Positions 33,333 to 45,004 of a stretch of DNA of 64,000 bases are shown piece after piece. Position numbers and translations under genes: made by a program. Every line of letters begins with the position of its first letter. The first letter of the stretch is position 1. Location of the stretch: positions 2,170,001 through 2,234,000 of the forward strand of contig CP085834.1 in the NCBI GenBank assembly GCA_020809705.1, given 5' to 3'. The notes below the pieces were generated by a model that was not told where the DNA came from, ran no database searches, and saw only the letters and a program-made list of their open reading frames with translations. The stretch comes from Calonectria ilicicola (Eukaryota > Ascomycota > Sordariomycetes > Hypocreales > Nectriaceae).

Positions 33333-33638
33333 TTATGTGCGCACGATTGTGGCACTTTCCCGATCTGGAGGCGTTTCTAAGTGGTGTCTTGCAATTGGCC
33401 TGACGCTAAGCGAATTTTCCCAGAATCTGAGGCCAGCCACATTTGGCGAATGTCAAATTAATTATCCACAGATATAATGAGGTAGCCACTGATCGTATCC
33501 TGTTAGTTGCTTGATTGAACCGTTGTTTGCATTTCCTATTCTAGTACAGTATCCATTTAAAAGCAGTCCTTCCTTTCCTTTTCCTTTCCTTTCCATGGAC
33601 TATCCTCCCTTTTGAACCATTTCCTTTAACTTATTAAT
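33333..33638. other. Intergenic region with CCTTT microsatellite
   Basis: This 300-bp stretch contains a pyrimidine tract at about 33566-33594 made of repeated CCTTT/CCTTTT units. No gene is seen. Confidence 0.45.
33566..33594. repeat. CCTTT microsatellite
   Basis: About five imperfect CCTTT(T) units lie in a row. This is a simple repeat just past the 3' end of the relic frame at 33639-34031. Confidence 0.7.
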
Positions 33639-34031
33639 CTATTTGTATTCTAGATCTATCTTGTGTTTATTTAATTCCTTTAAGAACCTTTCTTGATTAT
33701 CGTTTAATTTAGGTCTTGGATATAAAGCTATATTCCAATGATCTAGCATTAGTATTAAAAGCTTTTGTTGTTCTTTAACAAATATCTTATCATCTAGATT
33801 AAGTCCCTTTTTTAAGAGAAGCTTATACTCCTAAAGGATCAGCTTGATCTTGTTTATTGGGTGTAGGATGTCCGGTGTGATCTGCGATTGGAGTTCCTTG
33901 TGTTGTTTTTTATTAGCTTTATTGAGCTGGATGCCGTTGGCCTGAATCTCCCGATGAATGTATCGAGCCGCGGATTTAGTTTCGGGAGGGCTGTTGCCCT
34001 TGTAGATGATGCATTGTTTGATGGCAGACAT
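33639..34031 (-). pseudogene. Decayed lysine-rich open frame, family unknown
   Basis: The frame starts at the ATG at 34031 and reads for 66 codons to a TAG at 33833-33831. It continues protein-like in the same frame (EYKLLLKKGLNLDDKIFVKE and DHWNIALYPRPKLNDNQERF) to another TAG at 33641-33639, then again for 13 codons. The text is charged and helical, like a coiled coil, with an AT-rich codon choice unlike the neighbouring tannase. Both stops could be former glutamine codons (CAG to TAG). The family is unknown. Repetitive or transposon-linked origin is possible, but no terminal repeats are seen. Confidence 0.45.
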
Positions 34032-34519
34032 CTTGGCTGTGTGTGTGTGTTTGAGGGTTTTTTTTTTTTTTGGTGTGTGTTTGAGAGAGGTTTGTTTGAG
34101 TGTGCGTTACTGCATTCCTGGCTGGTAGAAAATTCTTCCTTTTATTGTATGAGGATTCTATCTATCAAAGTTTTCATTGTGTATTGCCTTTAGGCTCCAG
34201 AGTTGGCACAAGGGCAATTGTACCAACAGATCTGAAAGTCTATCCCGAGGCGTGCCTTTAGGTCCTGTGACCTTGTCGGCGTCTTTCTTTCCTAAAAGGA
34301 AGAAAATAACTATATGAAAGACATAGAATGAGGTAGCAGGGCTGAAATAGTGAAATTCTGGAGAATTCCAGACATTAGTTTGACATTTAGCGCACTACTC
34401 AATTTTTCGTGTGTACCTTCGAAAATATGTAATAGCGTAGACAATACAATAGAGTTTTATGCAATTAATCACATGGGTCACCGAAGGAACAAGTAGTTGA
34501 TTCGTTAACGATTTCATTA
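34032..34519. other. Intergenic region with GT and T tracts
   Basis: This spacer includes a GTGTGTGTGTGT run followed by a T tract near 34040-34070. No gene is supported. Confidence 0.4.
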
Positions 34520-35509
34520 TTACAGAACGAATTCTGTTTTTATAAGTGGAGTCGGGATATCAGTATCTAATGTTACAAAACTCTCATTGGTTTGAAGGTA
34601 TAACCAATGGTTGACAAAGGAAAGAGATTTTCTGTTTTCTAGTGTTGCTGGCTCCAATAGAAGAGGCCGAGAAGAAGGCGGAAGTGGGAATTTTGATAGT
34701 GATACATCGAAAGAAAGTGGTGTGTGAGGACTTGGGGGGATTGTGGTTGATCGGCTGCAGATGGAGATGTGAGGCCGGACTGAGGTGGCCGAGTATTTCA
34801 TACCGTCTGGGCTCAGTGGCACAGTAGGGCTGTCGGGCATCAATTCAACCTTGACAAGAGTGGCGATGTGCCTCTTGACGGTATGAACAGGCATGGAATA
34901 AGATCGAGAGCGGCCTTTTCCGTTGCGTCGGGCGGTTGGAGGGCTGGTCTTCTGGGAAGTGACCAAAGCGGAGTTTTCTGGGATTGTCGGGGCCGTTGGG
35001 CTGACAGGAGAGCAGAAAGCCGGGGGAGGAAGGCTTCGGCGGAACTCGATGGTCCTTGTTGTATCCACAGGTTGGAACGAGGGTGGCCAGCTCTGATGGC
35101 GCATCGTCACTACTGAGTAGACCGGAGATGGAGATGGAAATAGTTGAAACTCGCCAACAGACTGCTTCTTGCCTCGGGCGAGAGACTTTGGAGGTGGAGT
35201 GGGAGGAGCGAATTTACTCCTGAGGATCTCTGCATTTTCTTCGACCGCATTGATTGTGGTAGAGGAGGAGAATTTCTGAGATGGTGTTGATGGGGTCATT
35301 GATGGGCGAGGGGTGGCTGCTGGTTCCTCGCGGACAATGGATGCATGCTTCTCGTCTCCGCCAACAGGCAATGTCTCATCGCTCAATCTACCTTTGGAGG
35401 CAGTGCTTGAGGAGGATTTGTGGTCCCGCTTCTTGGCAAAGGGGATGCAGAAGCATTGGCGTAGTGAGGCCCCCCAAGAGGGCTTTTCATTATGGGCGTT
35501 GGCGATCAT
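34520..35509 (-). CDS. Ser/Pro-rich orphan protein, paralogue B
   Basis: This intronless frame encodes 329 residues, disordered and rich in Ser, Pro and Thr. The N-terminal patch SWGASLRQCFCIPFAKK matches the CWSSFLQVFCCSK patch of the protein at 5309-6400. Further shared blocks in the same order are GGDEKHASIVREEP (versus DEKPAYLSIVYDEP), SRSYSMPV (versus MRSISAPE), PHTPLSF (versus PHTPPFPS) and RKSLSFVNHWLYLQT (versus RKSLTQVSYWLTRTQ). The two genes are therefore diverged paralogues about 28 kb apart on the same strand. The C-terminus is shorter by about 90 residues in this copy. There is no known domain, signal peptide or membrane helix. The role is unknown; a short Cys-rich N-terminus could anchor it to membranes by acylation. 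Confidence 0.75.
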   Translation of the reverse strand: MIANAHNEKPSWGASLRQCFCIPFAKKRDHKSSSSTASKGRLSDETLPVGGDEKHASIVREEPAATPRPSMTPSTPSQKFSSSTTINAVEENAEILRSKFAPPTPPPKSLARGKKQSVGEFQLFPSPSPVYSVVTMRHQSWPPSFQPVDTTRTIEFRRSLPPPAFCSPVSPTAPTIPENSALVTSQKTSPPTARRNGKGRSRSYSMPVHTVKRHIATLVKVELMPDSPTVPLSPDGMKYSATSVRPHISICSRSTTIPPSPHTPLSFDVSLSKFPLPPSSRPLLLEPATLENRKSLSFVNHWLYLQTNESFVTLDTDIPTPLIKTEFVL

Positions 35510-38034
35510 GATAACGTTGAAGGTGGGTATAATGCGTTAAATCAAGTGGAGACGTAAGGAAGAAATGCCAAACTGGATCGCAGTGGTCCGGCCAGTGCGG
35601 GAGGAAGACCAGGGATGCTTGAGGTAACGAGAGTATGTGGAAATGAAATCCACGGTTGGGCCAAGATGTGCAGAGAATGAAAGCTGGGATGGAGAGATCG
35701 GAAAACCAGGTTGAAGGGGAGAACCTGGTCCCTAAATGGCGATCACAACGAAGCCAGGTGGATTAGTTCGTCCAAGTGTTATCTGGATAGAGCACGCAGA
35801 CAACAATGCCACAGCCAGAAACGGACAGTGCTGGGACACCTTTTGGGGCTAGCGGGAGCCGTGCTGAGCCTTGTGGGCAAATCAGACGCGGGCTCGCAAA
35901 TAAGCGGCTGAGAGCTTTGGGCGCTCGCAACGACCCTCTCGGCCCTTTCCCCTCGATGCTGTGTCTCCCGCCTTGTTAGTGTCGATTTTTCGTCCGATCA
36001 GGCCGGTTTAGTCTCGGCCAAAATGTTGGAAGAGCCGAACGCAAATCCACGACGAAGCTCTGACGAACAGACTGGCAAACAAACCATCACCATCACGTAC
36101 ATGACGATGATAATGATGAGCATGAGCATGACTAGGACAGGGACAGGGACAGGAACAGGGACCACGCTCGGGCAATGATTGCTCGGAAAATAAATAAAGT
36201 GCACACTGCACCTGCGACAGGCATGGATGTTCCCGACTCTCCTGCTCTGTAGCTTCCATCACCATGCCGTCACAATGAGTGACGGCCCTAAGAGAAAAAG
36301 TGTTGAAGAGCATTCGGTGCGTCCGAGCGCGCCGTTGCAGCTCATCAATAAGGGCGTTTTATTAGTCCCCTCGCCCTTGCGGGGCCGTGCCACTAGCCAC
36401 TCCGGATGGACTCAGATGATTTCACAAGCCGCCCGCGTTTTCATCATCGTGATGCATGAAATTGTTGCGGTGGAGGAATCAGGCTCTAAGAGCCTTTTTT
36501 TTTCGATTCATCATTTACTACTAAATTATGAGTCACGAGCAGAATTTCCCATCGCATTTGAAGCTGCACATTAGACCTGCACCATGCAATCTCTAGTTGA
36601 TGCACTCGAAATTAGAGCTCCCATCTCACTCTCTGCCATGACATGATTCTATTCCATCTGGTAGAGCAACTTCCCTATTCTGCATCGCACACTCAGTGTT
36701 AGTCAAGGAAAGTCGTTACGCGGCTCGTTTTGAGACCTGGTCTCACAGCCCAGCCCGGCACTTGGGGTAAGCAGCCAGGCACAGAGAGAGACATGGTTGA
36801 AGGCAACGAACGAGCTTCGGCGACCCCTGCAAAGCAGCCAGAGTAATTGACGAACCACATTAGCGTGGGTTTAGAAGGTTGGCGGGGGACCCCACGGACC
36901 GCTTCGTTAATGACGATCGCACCTTTAATTTACGGTGGGCAAACACATCAGATCAGATCATTGACACCTTAACAACACGACGAATTGGGAAGAGATCGGT
37001 CGCTGCATTGCTGGCAGAGTTTGCATCGCGTCACGTCAACAATGTTCGAGCCTGTTCATAGAAGACTTTTTGTTTTTTCTACGCTACGAGCTTAGCAGAC
37101 ATGTTTGTTCCTTGCAGTTGGTCGCCTAGCCTCTTGTGGCCAGCTAGACCACCGGCGTCGCACTATTCCTCACAGTCAGCATCATTCTGGCGTGGTGGCG
37201 CCCCCATGGCGTGCTTAGCTGTCATCTGCTATTTTCGCAAACCTGAACGGGCAGTAGCTGCGGAATTCCCATGGCACGACTCGTCTTTGATTGAAATGCC
37301 CATTACGGCGTTGCCGCAGTACAAGAATAGATACTGTAGTCTGCAAGCTATGCGTGGCTGGCGTCGTGAAAAGCCATCTTCAATAACGGCCACGACCGAC
37401 GCGCTCAGCGATACGGCCTCTGAGAGAGAGAGAAAATCTTTGCTCCTTTGTTCCGCTGATAAGGTGAATCAAAATTAAGCCCGGTTCGACGGAGAATAAC
37501 AATTGTTTCAACACCAAATCTTCCTTGCCGCGTGCGCGTGCTAGCTACCCTGTATGCTCTTGTTTGATCGCCAGTGGGATGGTCAAACAGCCACCCCACC
37601 AGACACGGGCTGATTTACTGCCACGGATTAATGTCCCGTGGCCTATCTGGTTTCAAGTCGTCCCGGAAACTTGTTTCAAGATTTCTTTAGCTTAGTTGAG
37701 GAATGTATCACTTTCGAGGACCCTGGGAGAAAAGTTTTTTCTCACATCAAAGCGACGACTTTGCAAAATGGAGATAATGGTTGCTTAACAGCACGTACTC
37801 TCCATGCTTGCTAATGTATCATTTCTTTGCTGCCAAGTAATTATTGCGTGCATTGTTCTTCATTCATGCCTCATTTCGCAGTGAACGGACCGACTCGTCA
37901 GCCGACAGGCCCAATGCAGGCTAGCCCCATCCATCTAACCTTCGTACATGTGCGCTTGTCCCAGCCCAGCCCAATTATTCCCCCAAGCCCAAAAAAACCC
38001 ACGTCCAGAGACCAGATTCAACCGATCAACCAAC
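35510..38034. other. Long intergenic region, no supported gene
   Basis: This is 2.5 kb between the divergent paralogue B and the DUF4267 gene. It is mixed in composition with short overlapping frames and no motifs. A short hexamer repeat lies at 36134-36161. The long 5' region resembles that of paralogue A in size, but no clear sequence match was found by eye. Confidence 0.4.
36134..36161. repeat. Short GGGACA tandem repeat
   Basis: Four to five imperfect GGGACA units (AGGACAGGGACAGGGACAGG and on). A simple repeat with no coding context. Confidence 0.7.
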
Positions 38035-38397
38035 ATGGCTCGCCTCACGCTCTCCGCCCTGACCATCGGCGTGCCCCTCACCATCAATGGCGTCCTGACC
38101 CTGCAAGACCCCCTCAGCGCCTACTCCCGCTTCGGCATCCCCCCGCCCCCGCAGTCTGCCCCGTCCCCGTTCCTCTACGCGAAGAGCGTGAGGGATGCGG
38201 CCTTGGGCCTGGTGTCTCTGGGTCTCAAGTTCCAGGGTAACGATAGCGCCGCCAAGCTGACCCTGGTCATCACGGGCCTTGTAGGTCTGGCTGATGGATA
38301 CATTGTCTGGCTCTTTGGCGGAGAAAAGATGCGCAACAAGGCCTGGGAGCACTGGCTTCCTAGCGCTGCCATAATATTCGGCTCCATCTTGTTTTAA
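38035..38397 (+). CDS. DUF4267 small membrane protein
   Basis: The chosen start (MARLTLSALTIGVPL, 38035) gives 120 residues; an in-frame upstream ATG at 37948 would add a Pro-rich stretch without family likeness. It has four hydrophobic segments: an N-terminal helix with LTINGVLTLQDP, a central VRDAALGLVSLGL segment, a LVITGLVGLADGYIVWLF helix and a C-terminal LPSAAIIFGSILF helix. This is the layout of DUF4267 (PF14087), small four-helix membrane proteins of unknown function common in ascomycetes, where the KSVRD and GLADG parts are conserved. It is GC-richer than its surroundings. The gene stands alone, upstream of a transcription factor on the other strand. Confidence 0.85.
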   Translation: MARLTLSALTIGVPLTINGVLTLQDPLSAYSRFGIPPPPQSAPSPFLYAKSVRDAALGLVSLGLKFQGNDSAAKLTLVITGLVGLADGYIVWLFGGEKMRNKAWEHWLPSAAIIFGSILF

Positions 38398-39327
38398 GAT
38401 CCACCACCTATCCATCCTCTCATTCATTCTGGATGTTTATAAGGGCCGAGGGGTTCCGACGCGACACGACTTCACGATACATGGCTTCAAATAAAGAATT
38501 ATGTCTTTCACACCCTGCAAAGGGAGCTTCTTCGAAAACCCTGTCTTTTATCTACTTTGGTGCTGGTATTCGAGCCTAGCAAATATCTGCTGGAGGTGGC
38601 ATCTTTTGTTTTGGCAAGTGAAGGATTATTTGCACTGGGCAGATGGCAAACATGTATGCATGACTTTGAATGAAGATGCCGTTAGTTCTGCTATGCATCA
38701 CTCACAGGTTGGTGCCTTCAAATGCAATGGGCCTGATGGGGTATCACTTTCCGCATCTCTGCACCACGCTTAAACGCCTCCCTAAATATCATCACCTAGA
38801 TATGACGAAATTCACCAAAATCACACTCGTTTCAATACCATCTTCAAGAAAATTTACTGTGAATGGAAATTTTCCCCAATAAAGAACCTCAAACCTCGAT
38901 TCTAGGTTGTGTATTTGTGACCGATTTCCGTAAATCCTCAACCGCTAGTTCGCCGCCACGCTTCTGACAACTTGGTATATCTGAGATGGCTCTCCCAGTT
39001 CAATATGGAAGCAGTTCATTTATAGCACAAGCTGCTTACTATTGAATTTTCCAATTCATTTTTACTCTGAAAACGAAATATACATCGCATTGGACGTTGG
39101 AAAGAAGGGCCATTCATGGGTGAAAATTACAGTAAAACAGTACCAAACATGTGCTATATCCATTTTCATCATCTCGTAACCTCTTGATCCTTTCATCTCA
39201 CTTGTTTTGCTAGGAAATTGACAGCAACACGCTTTAAGCCACACCAAACAATACATGACGCTTCCTCAGTCCAACATGAACCATTTTAAGACTCCCCAAA
39301 ATCTCAAACTTTTGATCACAACCGGCT
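38398..39327. other. Intergenic region between convergent genes
   Basis: This 930-bp AT-rich stretch holds the 3' ends of the DUF4267 gene and the fungal-trans protein gene. Short frames only. Confidence 0.4.
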
Positions 39328-41068
39328 TTACGCACCCACACTCTCCGAATTTCTTAACAATTCAGCAATTGTATCTTGGAAATCTTGAGATTCGTCCAAA
39401 TGGTTGAATCGTACCACGTCACTGGTACTCTCCGATTCTGTGTCCCAATCAAATCTGGGGCTTGAATTCGCAATTGATGATAAAGTCTGTTTATCGCTCG
39501 GCGTTGTGGAATTCAAATCCAGCGCGGATAAACTTATCGAAGCATTTCTCAGGGCGGCATTAAAATAGTCAACCGTAAAATCGGCAGCAAGATATGTCTC
39601 CTGTAGTCTCGTCATCACCTTCATGCAGGTCGCAAAACGCATGAGCGCCTCGTCCCTCTCAGCTGAGTTATTACTCTTGAGCCAAAGCAGGTTGATGGCC
39701 ATTGCAGGCACAAGGATAGTGACACCGGTGACCGGCAGAAATGAGACAAGCTGCTTGTCGCAGAGTTCGCTAGCTATTCTAGTGATTTGCAATGCTATGC
39801 TGAACACTTCTGTTCCAGACCTCTCGCTTGAAATTCTAGAGACTGACCCCAATTTGGTAGGCGACATTGGGAGAAATCTCGGCTGGTGGAGCGAGTAGAC
39901 GGCGGTGTAGAAGGCCATATGAAGATGACTTCGATGGACATGTACCGTTGGGTGGCTCGCATCAAGATGGTTTGGTTCAAGATATTCGCAAGAAGTAGGT
40001 AATAGGATTTTCCAGGTATCCAATGCTGCTTCAGCTTCCGCGAAATCTTGTTCAAGCTTCGCTGCGCACGCCGGGTAGAAGATGGGGCCGACGCGATCCA
40101 ACTCTTTGTAGCTCTCCTGGAGAGCGAGGATCGTCCCGATGATGTAACACAGGGCAACTCTCTGGACGCAAATCTCGGCTAATTGAAGTTGTTTTTCAGT
40201 GTCTCGAAGAATGGTAGACTCTGACTGCATCATTGAGTTGGTGTAAGGCAAAGCCCTAATCTCAAAGTCATCAACGTCCAGGGATCGGACAGTAATGTGA
40301 GCATCATTGATTCTCATTTTGCGTCTAAGTCCAAGGGCAAGGAAGCGATCTCGCACATAGCATGACCACCATATCCTCTTGAGGAGCATGCATTCATCCT
40401 TCGGTTTCCCGACGAGAACTGATGCTTTATGCAGGTTGGCATCTTGGGCTAGAGATATTGCCCGCCCGACCCAGTACCATGAATCCCGATGGCCCGGGAA
40501 GTCTGAGTAAGACGACATGATCAAGGTCACCTGGGTTAGAATGACGGTGTCGTTTTCATAAGCACTGTCGTAGAGTGACTTGAATGCAATCAGCCATTAA
40601 TTGAAAACAATAGGCTTGAGGAGGATAACATACAGTAACACGGCGAGATATCTCCTTTCGGAGAATTCTCTTGCTGGCAAAGCCATCTTCCCCTCCCTCC
40701 ACCTCCCTCGCATCGATAAAAGCGGAGCCAGCAAGCAGAATGGCCTGATAAAGCAGCAAACTGATCGGTTCCCCAGAGGGCGCGCTCGGGTCGTCTATGA
40801 CATTCAAAAGGTTGTGAAGTTGAATTGTAGGCAGATAGGTATACGCATACTCTGCATATGCCTCGATGAGGGCGCGCTGGAGCGACAGACTCGGCAGCTC
40901 CAGCGCGCCCTGCGAGAGTAAGAACGCGATGCCTGAGGCGCTGAAGTCGGAGGGAGGTGGCTTGATAAAACTTGGTACTCGAACCCAATCACACGGAGGT
41001 TTGTCAGCAGTAGGAGGTGATCCAAAGTAATTTGGTGAGGAGGAGTGGCTGGATGAATGCAGCGACAT
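39328..41068 (-). CDS. Fungal-specific transcription factor domain protein without a visible zinc cluster
   Basis: Exon 1 is 41068-40634; the 55-bp intron 40633-40579 (GTATGT... TTCAAG) keeps frame; exon 2 is 40578-39328. The product is 561 residues. The middle matches the fungal_trans domain (PF04082): LYDSAYENDTVILTQVTLIMSS, then GHRDSWYWVGRAISLAQDANLHK and KRIWWSCYVRDRFLALGLRR, the conserved middle homology region of Zn2Cys6 regulators. Such domains control the activity of the regulator. No C-x2-C-x6-C zinc cluster occurs in the first exon or in the 500 bp upstream on this strand. Either a distant 5' exon is missing from this model or the protein is a regulator lacking the DNA-binding part. 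The first exon starts in a Ser-rich disordered stretch. It is divergent from the zinc-cluster gene at 42470. Confidence 0.75.
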
Positions 41069-42469
41069 GCTTAGTGTTGGCGATGCTTTGGGCTGGGAGC
41101 CTGAGCACAGGCTAGTGTTGCAATGTTAGTTTTTGAGGCACAGATTATGGAGCGGACAATATTCTAACAACTTGATAGGCCAATTGGTGTTGTAACTAAA
41201 GGTGTAGTGGTCTGGGTATCCAGTTCCGTTTATGAACATGCATCAAGGATTTATGTGTGGGTTAGGGTTGCTGGAGAGGGCGTATTGTTAGGCTGTACGT
41301 GTGATGTGGATCTAGTGAAATTACGGCAATTGTAGCTGGCAACGCAATTGAGGCTCAACCAGAGAAACACAGGAGACTGCGAATGATGGAGGAGGTGGGA
41401 TTGGAACAATGGAGTCAAGGTGGCAAGAAGATTGTCTCGGTCCGTTTTGCTGAGCGGCCCGACAATAGCCGGGTCTTTCCATCGTGAACGGGCCGACGAT
41501 GGGCAACCCACAGCGGCGCAGATAAGACTAATGTCACAGGTTTGACTCCGTCAGCTGCCATCATTTATTTTGGTTCTGCTGGAGATTAAAAAAAAATGAC
41601 ATGGATTTTGTTGACCATTGGTTCAATGGCTATTCTTCCGGTTCAATCGGACTCACGTGACACTACCAGACGCGTACCAATTGGAATCCCGTGCACAATA
41701 AATCGACACGCGACAGATGATTGACCTTTTTTTTTCTCATTTTCGGCTCATTGAGGTCCTGCTATCTCTATTGGAGCCTTTTCTATTTCCAGTTAATGCG
41801 AAATGAGTTTTGCCGAGAGAACTGGGATCGGCTTGCGATACCGGGTGAGAAAGCGATAGCGGCTTTTGCTTTACCCTACACTTCCGAAGGAATCCTGATG
41901 ACCAATGATGGGGCTCAATTATCATGATAAGGGCACGGGAAAAAATGTAGAGTATGTTTTTTTAAGCCTGGTCTACTTTGTGGCTGTTCTTTCTTGTTTG
42001 TATCTTGCCAATTGGAAGCTATCAATGTTGCTTGTATGACATGGGACGTAGTGATGTGTCTCTCCAGTGAGGGGTAATAGCTGAGGAGAGCGAATGGGTG
42101 ATGGAAATCAGATGTGGGAAATAGTGCAATCCGGATGTCTAATTGAACCTAGAATAACGGAAGAAAATAAAGAAGATGCTCCCAAAGCTTCTGAGCCACT
42201 CTGTCAACCAATCCACGTCTCTTTAACCTCCCAATTAAGCAGTTTTTGTGTATCGCGGAAATCTAGAGTTTGGACTCGGTTGTTCGGATCTGCCCCACCA
42301 CCGACCCCTTTTGTGGAGAAGAGTGCATCACGAACAGGGGTTCCTGGTGGTCACATCACCTGGTCGCCGGGAATAATGACGTGGGAGAACCTCCTCCATT
42401 CCTCCATCATCACCAGAAGAAGAAATAATATTAAAAAAATCGATATTTGCGGCCCCTCGTGATCGAATC
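41069..42469. other. Shared upstream region of two divergent regulators
   Basis: This is 1.4 kb between the two divergent transcription factor genes. A short telomere-like GGGTTAGGGTT lies at 41258-41269. No gene or clear binding site array is seen. Confidence 0.4.
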
Positions 42470-44031
42470 ATGTCCCGCAGAGGCTTCGAAAAGGTCAGGA
42501 CGGGCTGCAAGACGTGCAAGTACGTGTCTCACGCGAGCAACGATGCTAGCCTAGCCGTGTCCACCGCCGACTAACACTCGTTTAAAGAATCAGAAAGATC
42601 AAATGCGACGAGACGTGGCCACAGTGCCTGCGATGTCAGAAGACCGGCCGCACGTGCAGCGGCTACCAGGCGCCCCCCGCGGGCTCTCTGTCGTGGAATC
42701 TCCTGCTGAGGACCCAGCCGTCCGTCACGCCAGTCTGCGACAATGCTGAGCGGCGAAGTCTGGCCTATTTCCACCAGGTCGTGGCTCCTGTGCTGTCGGG
42801 TCCACTGGACCCTTCGTTCTGGACCCATTTTGTTGCCCAGGCCACTCATCACGAACCAACAGCCCGCCACGCCGTGTTGGCCATCAGCTCTTTATTTGAG
42901 AACTTTTCCGAGACTACGCTTAAAACGACCGACGATCCCTTTGCGCTTCGACACTACAATAAAGCCATAAACGGGCTCCTGACCAATCCGGGCCAAGATA
43001 TTGACACCATCCTGACCGTGTGCGTCTTGTTTATATGCATAGAGTTCCTGCGGGGTGACGACAAAGCCGCCGTTGATCATACACGCCATGGCGTCAAGCT
43101 GCTCAACGAGAGAGGGGGCAGCTCTCAGCTTGCCGCTGTCTTTTGCCATATCAATCTTTTCCCGCTCTTCTTTGGCACCGCAGTAGACGATGTGCCGCTC
43201 CTCATCACCAACGTATCCATGCCACACGGGCCCTTCAAAAGTATGCACGAAGCAAAACATCATTTGGACATCATGATGGTCAGAACCGTCTGGCTCGTTC
43301 GCAGGTCTGAACACTGGCAGATTGGAGTCGCAGAAAACGGCTGCCCCACGCCAGACATGTTCGAGGAGCAGCGTGTTCTCATCACCATGTTTACTCGGTG
43401 GGGTCATTCATTCGCGCGGTACCAAGCAAGCGAGGGAATAGAAACAAATAGCGACTCGGCATCGCTAGCACTAAAGATTCGATGGCTTACCTCGAGCATT
43501 TGGGTGCGCAACTGTCTGACGAGAGGAGAATCAGCGTACGACAAGTACAGATCAGGAGCCGAAAGCGTTGTAGAGATGGCGCGAAATGCGCTCGCCCTCA
43601 GTGCCAAATCATCAGCAGGACGACCAAAGAAGTTCATGTTTGACATGGGATTCAGCCCTATTTTGCATTTCGTAGTTCTTAAGTGCCGATACCTGGATCT
43701 TCGGCTACAGGCTCTCGCGCTACTAAAGGGGCTTGCGTGCCGGCGCGAGTCTCTGTGGGATGCCATCTCCATGCAAGCCGTCTGCAGAAAAATCATTGAA
43801 GTAGAACACGGGATAGAACTAGGGCCAGATGCTACTGAGAGGGCAGACGATTTTGCTAATGTGGCGCTGCCAGCCGAGATGGATCGAGTTAGGGGGTACA
43901 ATTTGGAAGACGCACACCTTTTTCGCTCGAAGGAGCGTACCAAGGTACATCATCGACCGGTGTGCTTGTTCATGCATGGAGAAAATGGGGGCGTGGCATT
44001 GAGGAGAGAAATGATTACCATATATACATGA
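42470..44031 (+). CDS. Zn2Cys6 transcription factor
   Basis: Exon 1 is 42470-42519; the 68-bp intron 42520-42587 (GTACGT, branch ACTAAC, TAAAG) splits the zinc cluster; exon 2 is 42588-44031. The product is 497 residues. The binuclear cluster is complete: C13-x2-C16-x6-C23-x6-C30-x2-C33-x6-C40, with the basic KIRKIKCDE loop between. A linker and a fungal_TF2/DUF3468-like region (PF11951 type) follow, with FWTHFVAQATHHEPTARHAVLAISSLFE, ALRHYNKAINGL and ILTVCVLFICIEFLRGD. This architecture binds CGG-type half sites in the nucleus and controls local or pathway genes. The target is unknown; the divergent partner at 39328-41068 is a natural candidate. The frame is intact to the stop. Confidence 0.9.
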
Positions 44032-45004
44032 CCAACACACAGCAGAGACAAGCTGATGGTTCATAAAGGGTTTAGCCCGCAAACTGGGGCATTTCCGAGG
44101 GGGATGGTTAATTAGTCTGAGATATCGGCGCTAGCATAGGGCTGGGGGAGCTGAACCATCTGCAGCATCTGACTGGCCCTCGAAGACCGTGGAACGACTC
44201 TGCACTAAGGACCTGCATGCTCTCGGGGACTTGGCAAAGCAGAATCTTGTGGGGGGGAAGGGGGTGAAATGAGAGATGTCAAGTTGAAACGAATGGCGTC
44301 TGATCAAATAACTCATGGGCTTGATCGCTTGTTGGGACTAGAATTTACCATACCTGTCCTCCTCAAATAATATCAAATTGAATTCTACATTCGTTCTGTC
44401 AGTGTTAGCAATGCGACGGTGGGCGCATCAACCTCAACCATTCTAGAATGTGTCTAAATTACCGCCTGGGAAGGTGAATTAGTATTCTAAACCAGACAGG
44501 TACAGTGCATGATAGAGCTATCGTGTGTTGCGACTATATTAGTTTGCTTTGCTTTTAAATACGTTGATAGAATGCATTTGAGAAAAGGATTTCGGTTGTT
44601 TTCTTGATGGCATCATAATGCTTGGAGGATCGATCAATGTTTTTGTAATATGACATGACACTCGACAGACAATTGACAAATCTTAACCCAAAACACAGAA
44701 AAAAAAAGGTTCTGCAAGTGTCTTCACGATATATTGCATTATGTTTGACATCTATCTATTAGCTAGCTTGTCCGTGACTGAATGCATAATATTGTAGTTC
44801 AAACCGCTGAAGTTATTTGCGATACTGGTTGGAAGGACTGAAACAGAAGAGGCCGAGACTATTCATGTTGGTGGCAATTCTATTGGGCACGCTGCGCTCT
44901 TTGATTAGGTCATCTGTCAATTGTGGCGTCACGGTGAGGGCAAATCATCGCGAATCCCTAGCGTGATCAGGCTGAGGCCACTTTTCACCATACACAAGCT
45001 CAAA
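44032..45004. other. Intergenic region
   Basis: This 970-bp AT-rich stretch lies between co-oriented genes. No gene or repeat is supported. The NLR-like gene promoter must lie in its right part. Confidence 0.4.
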
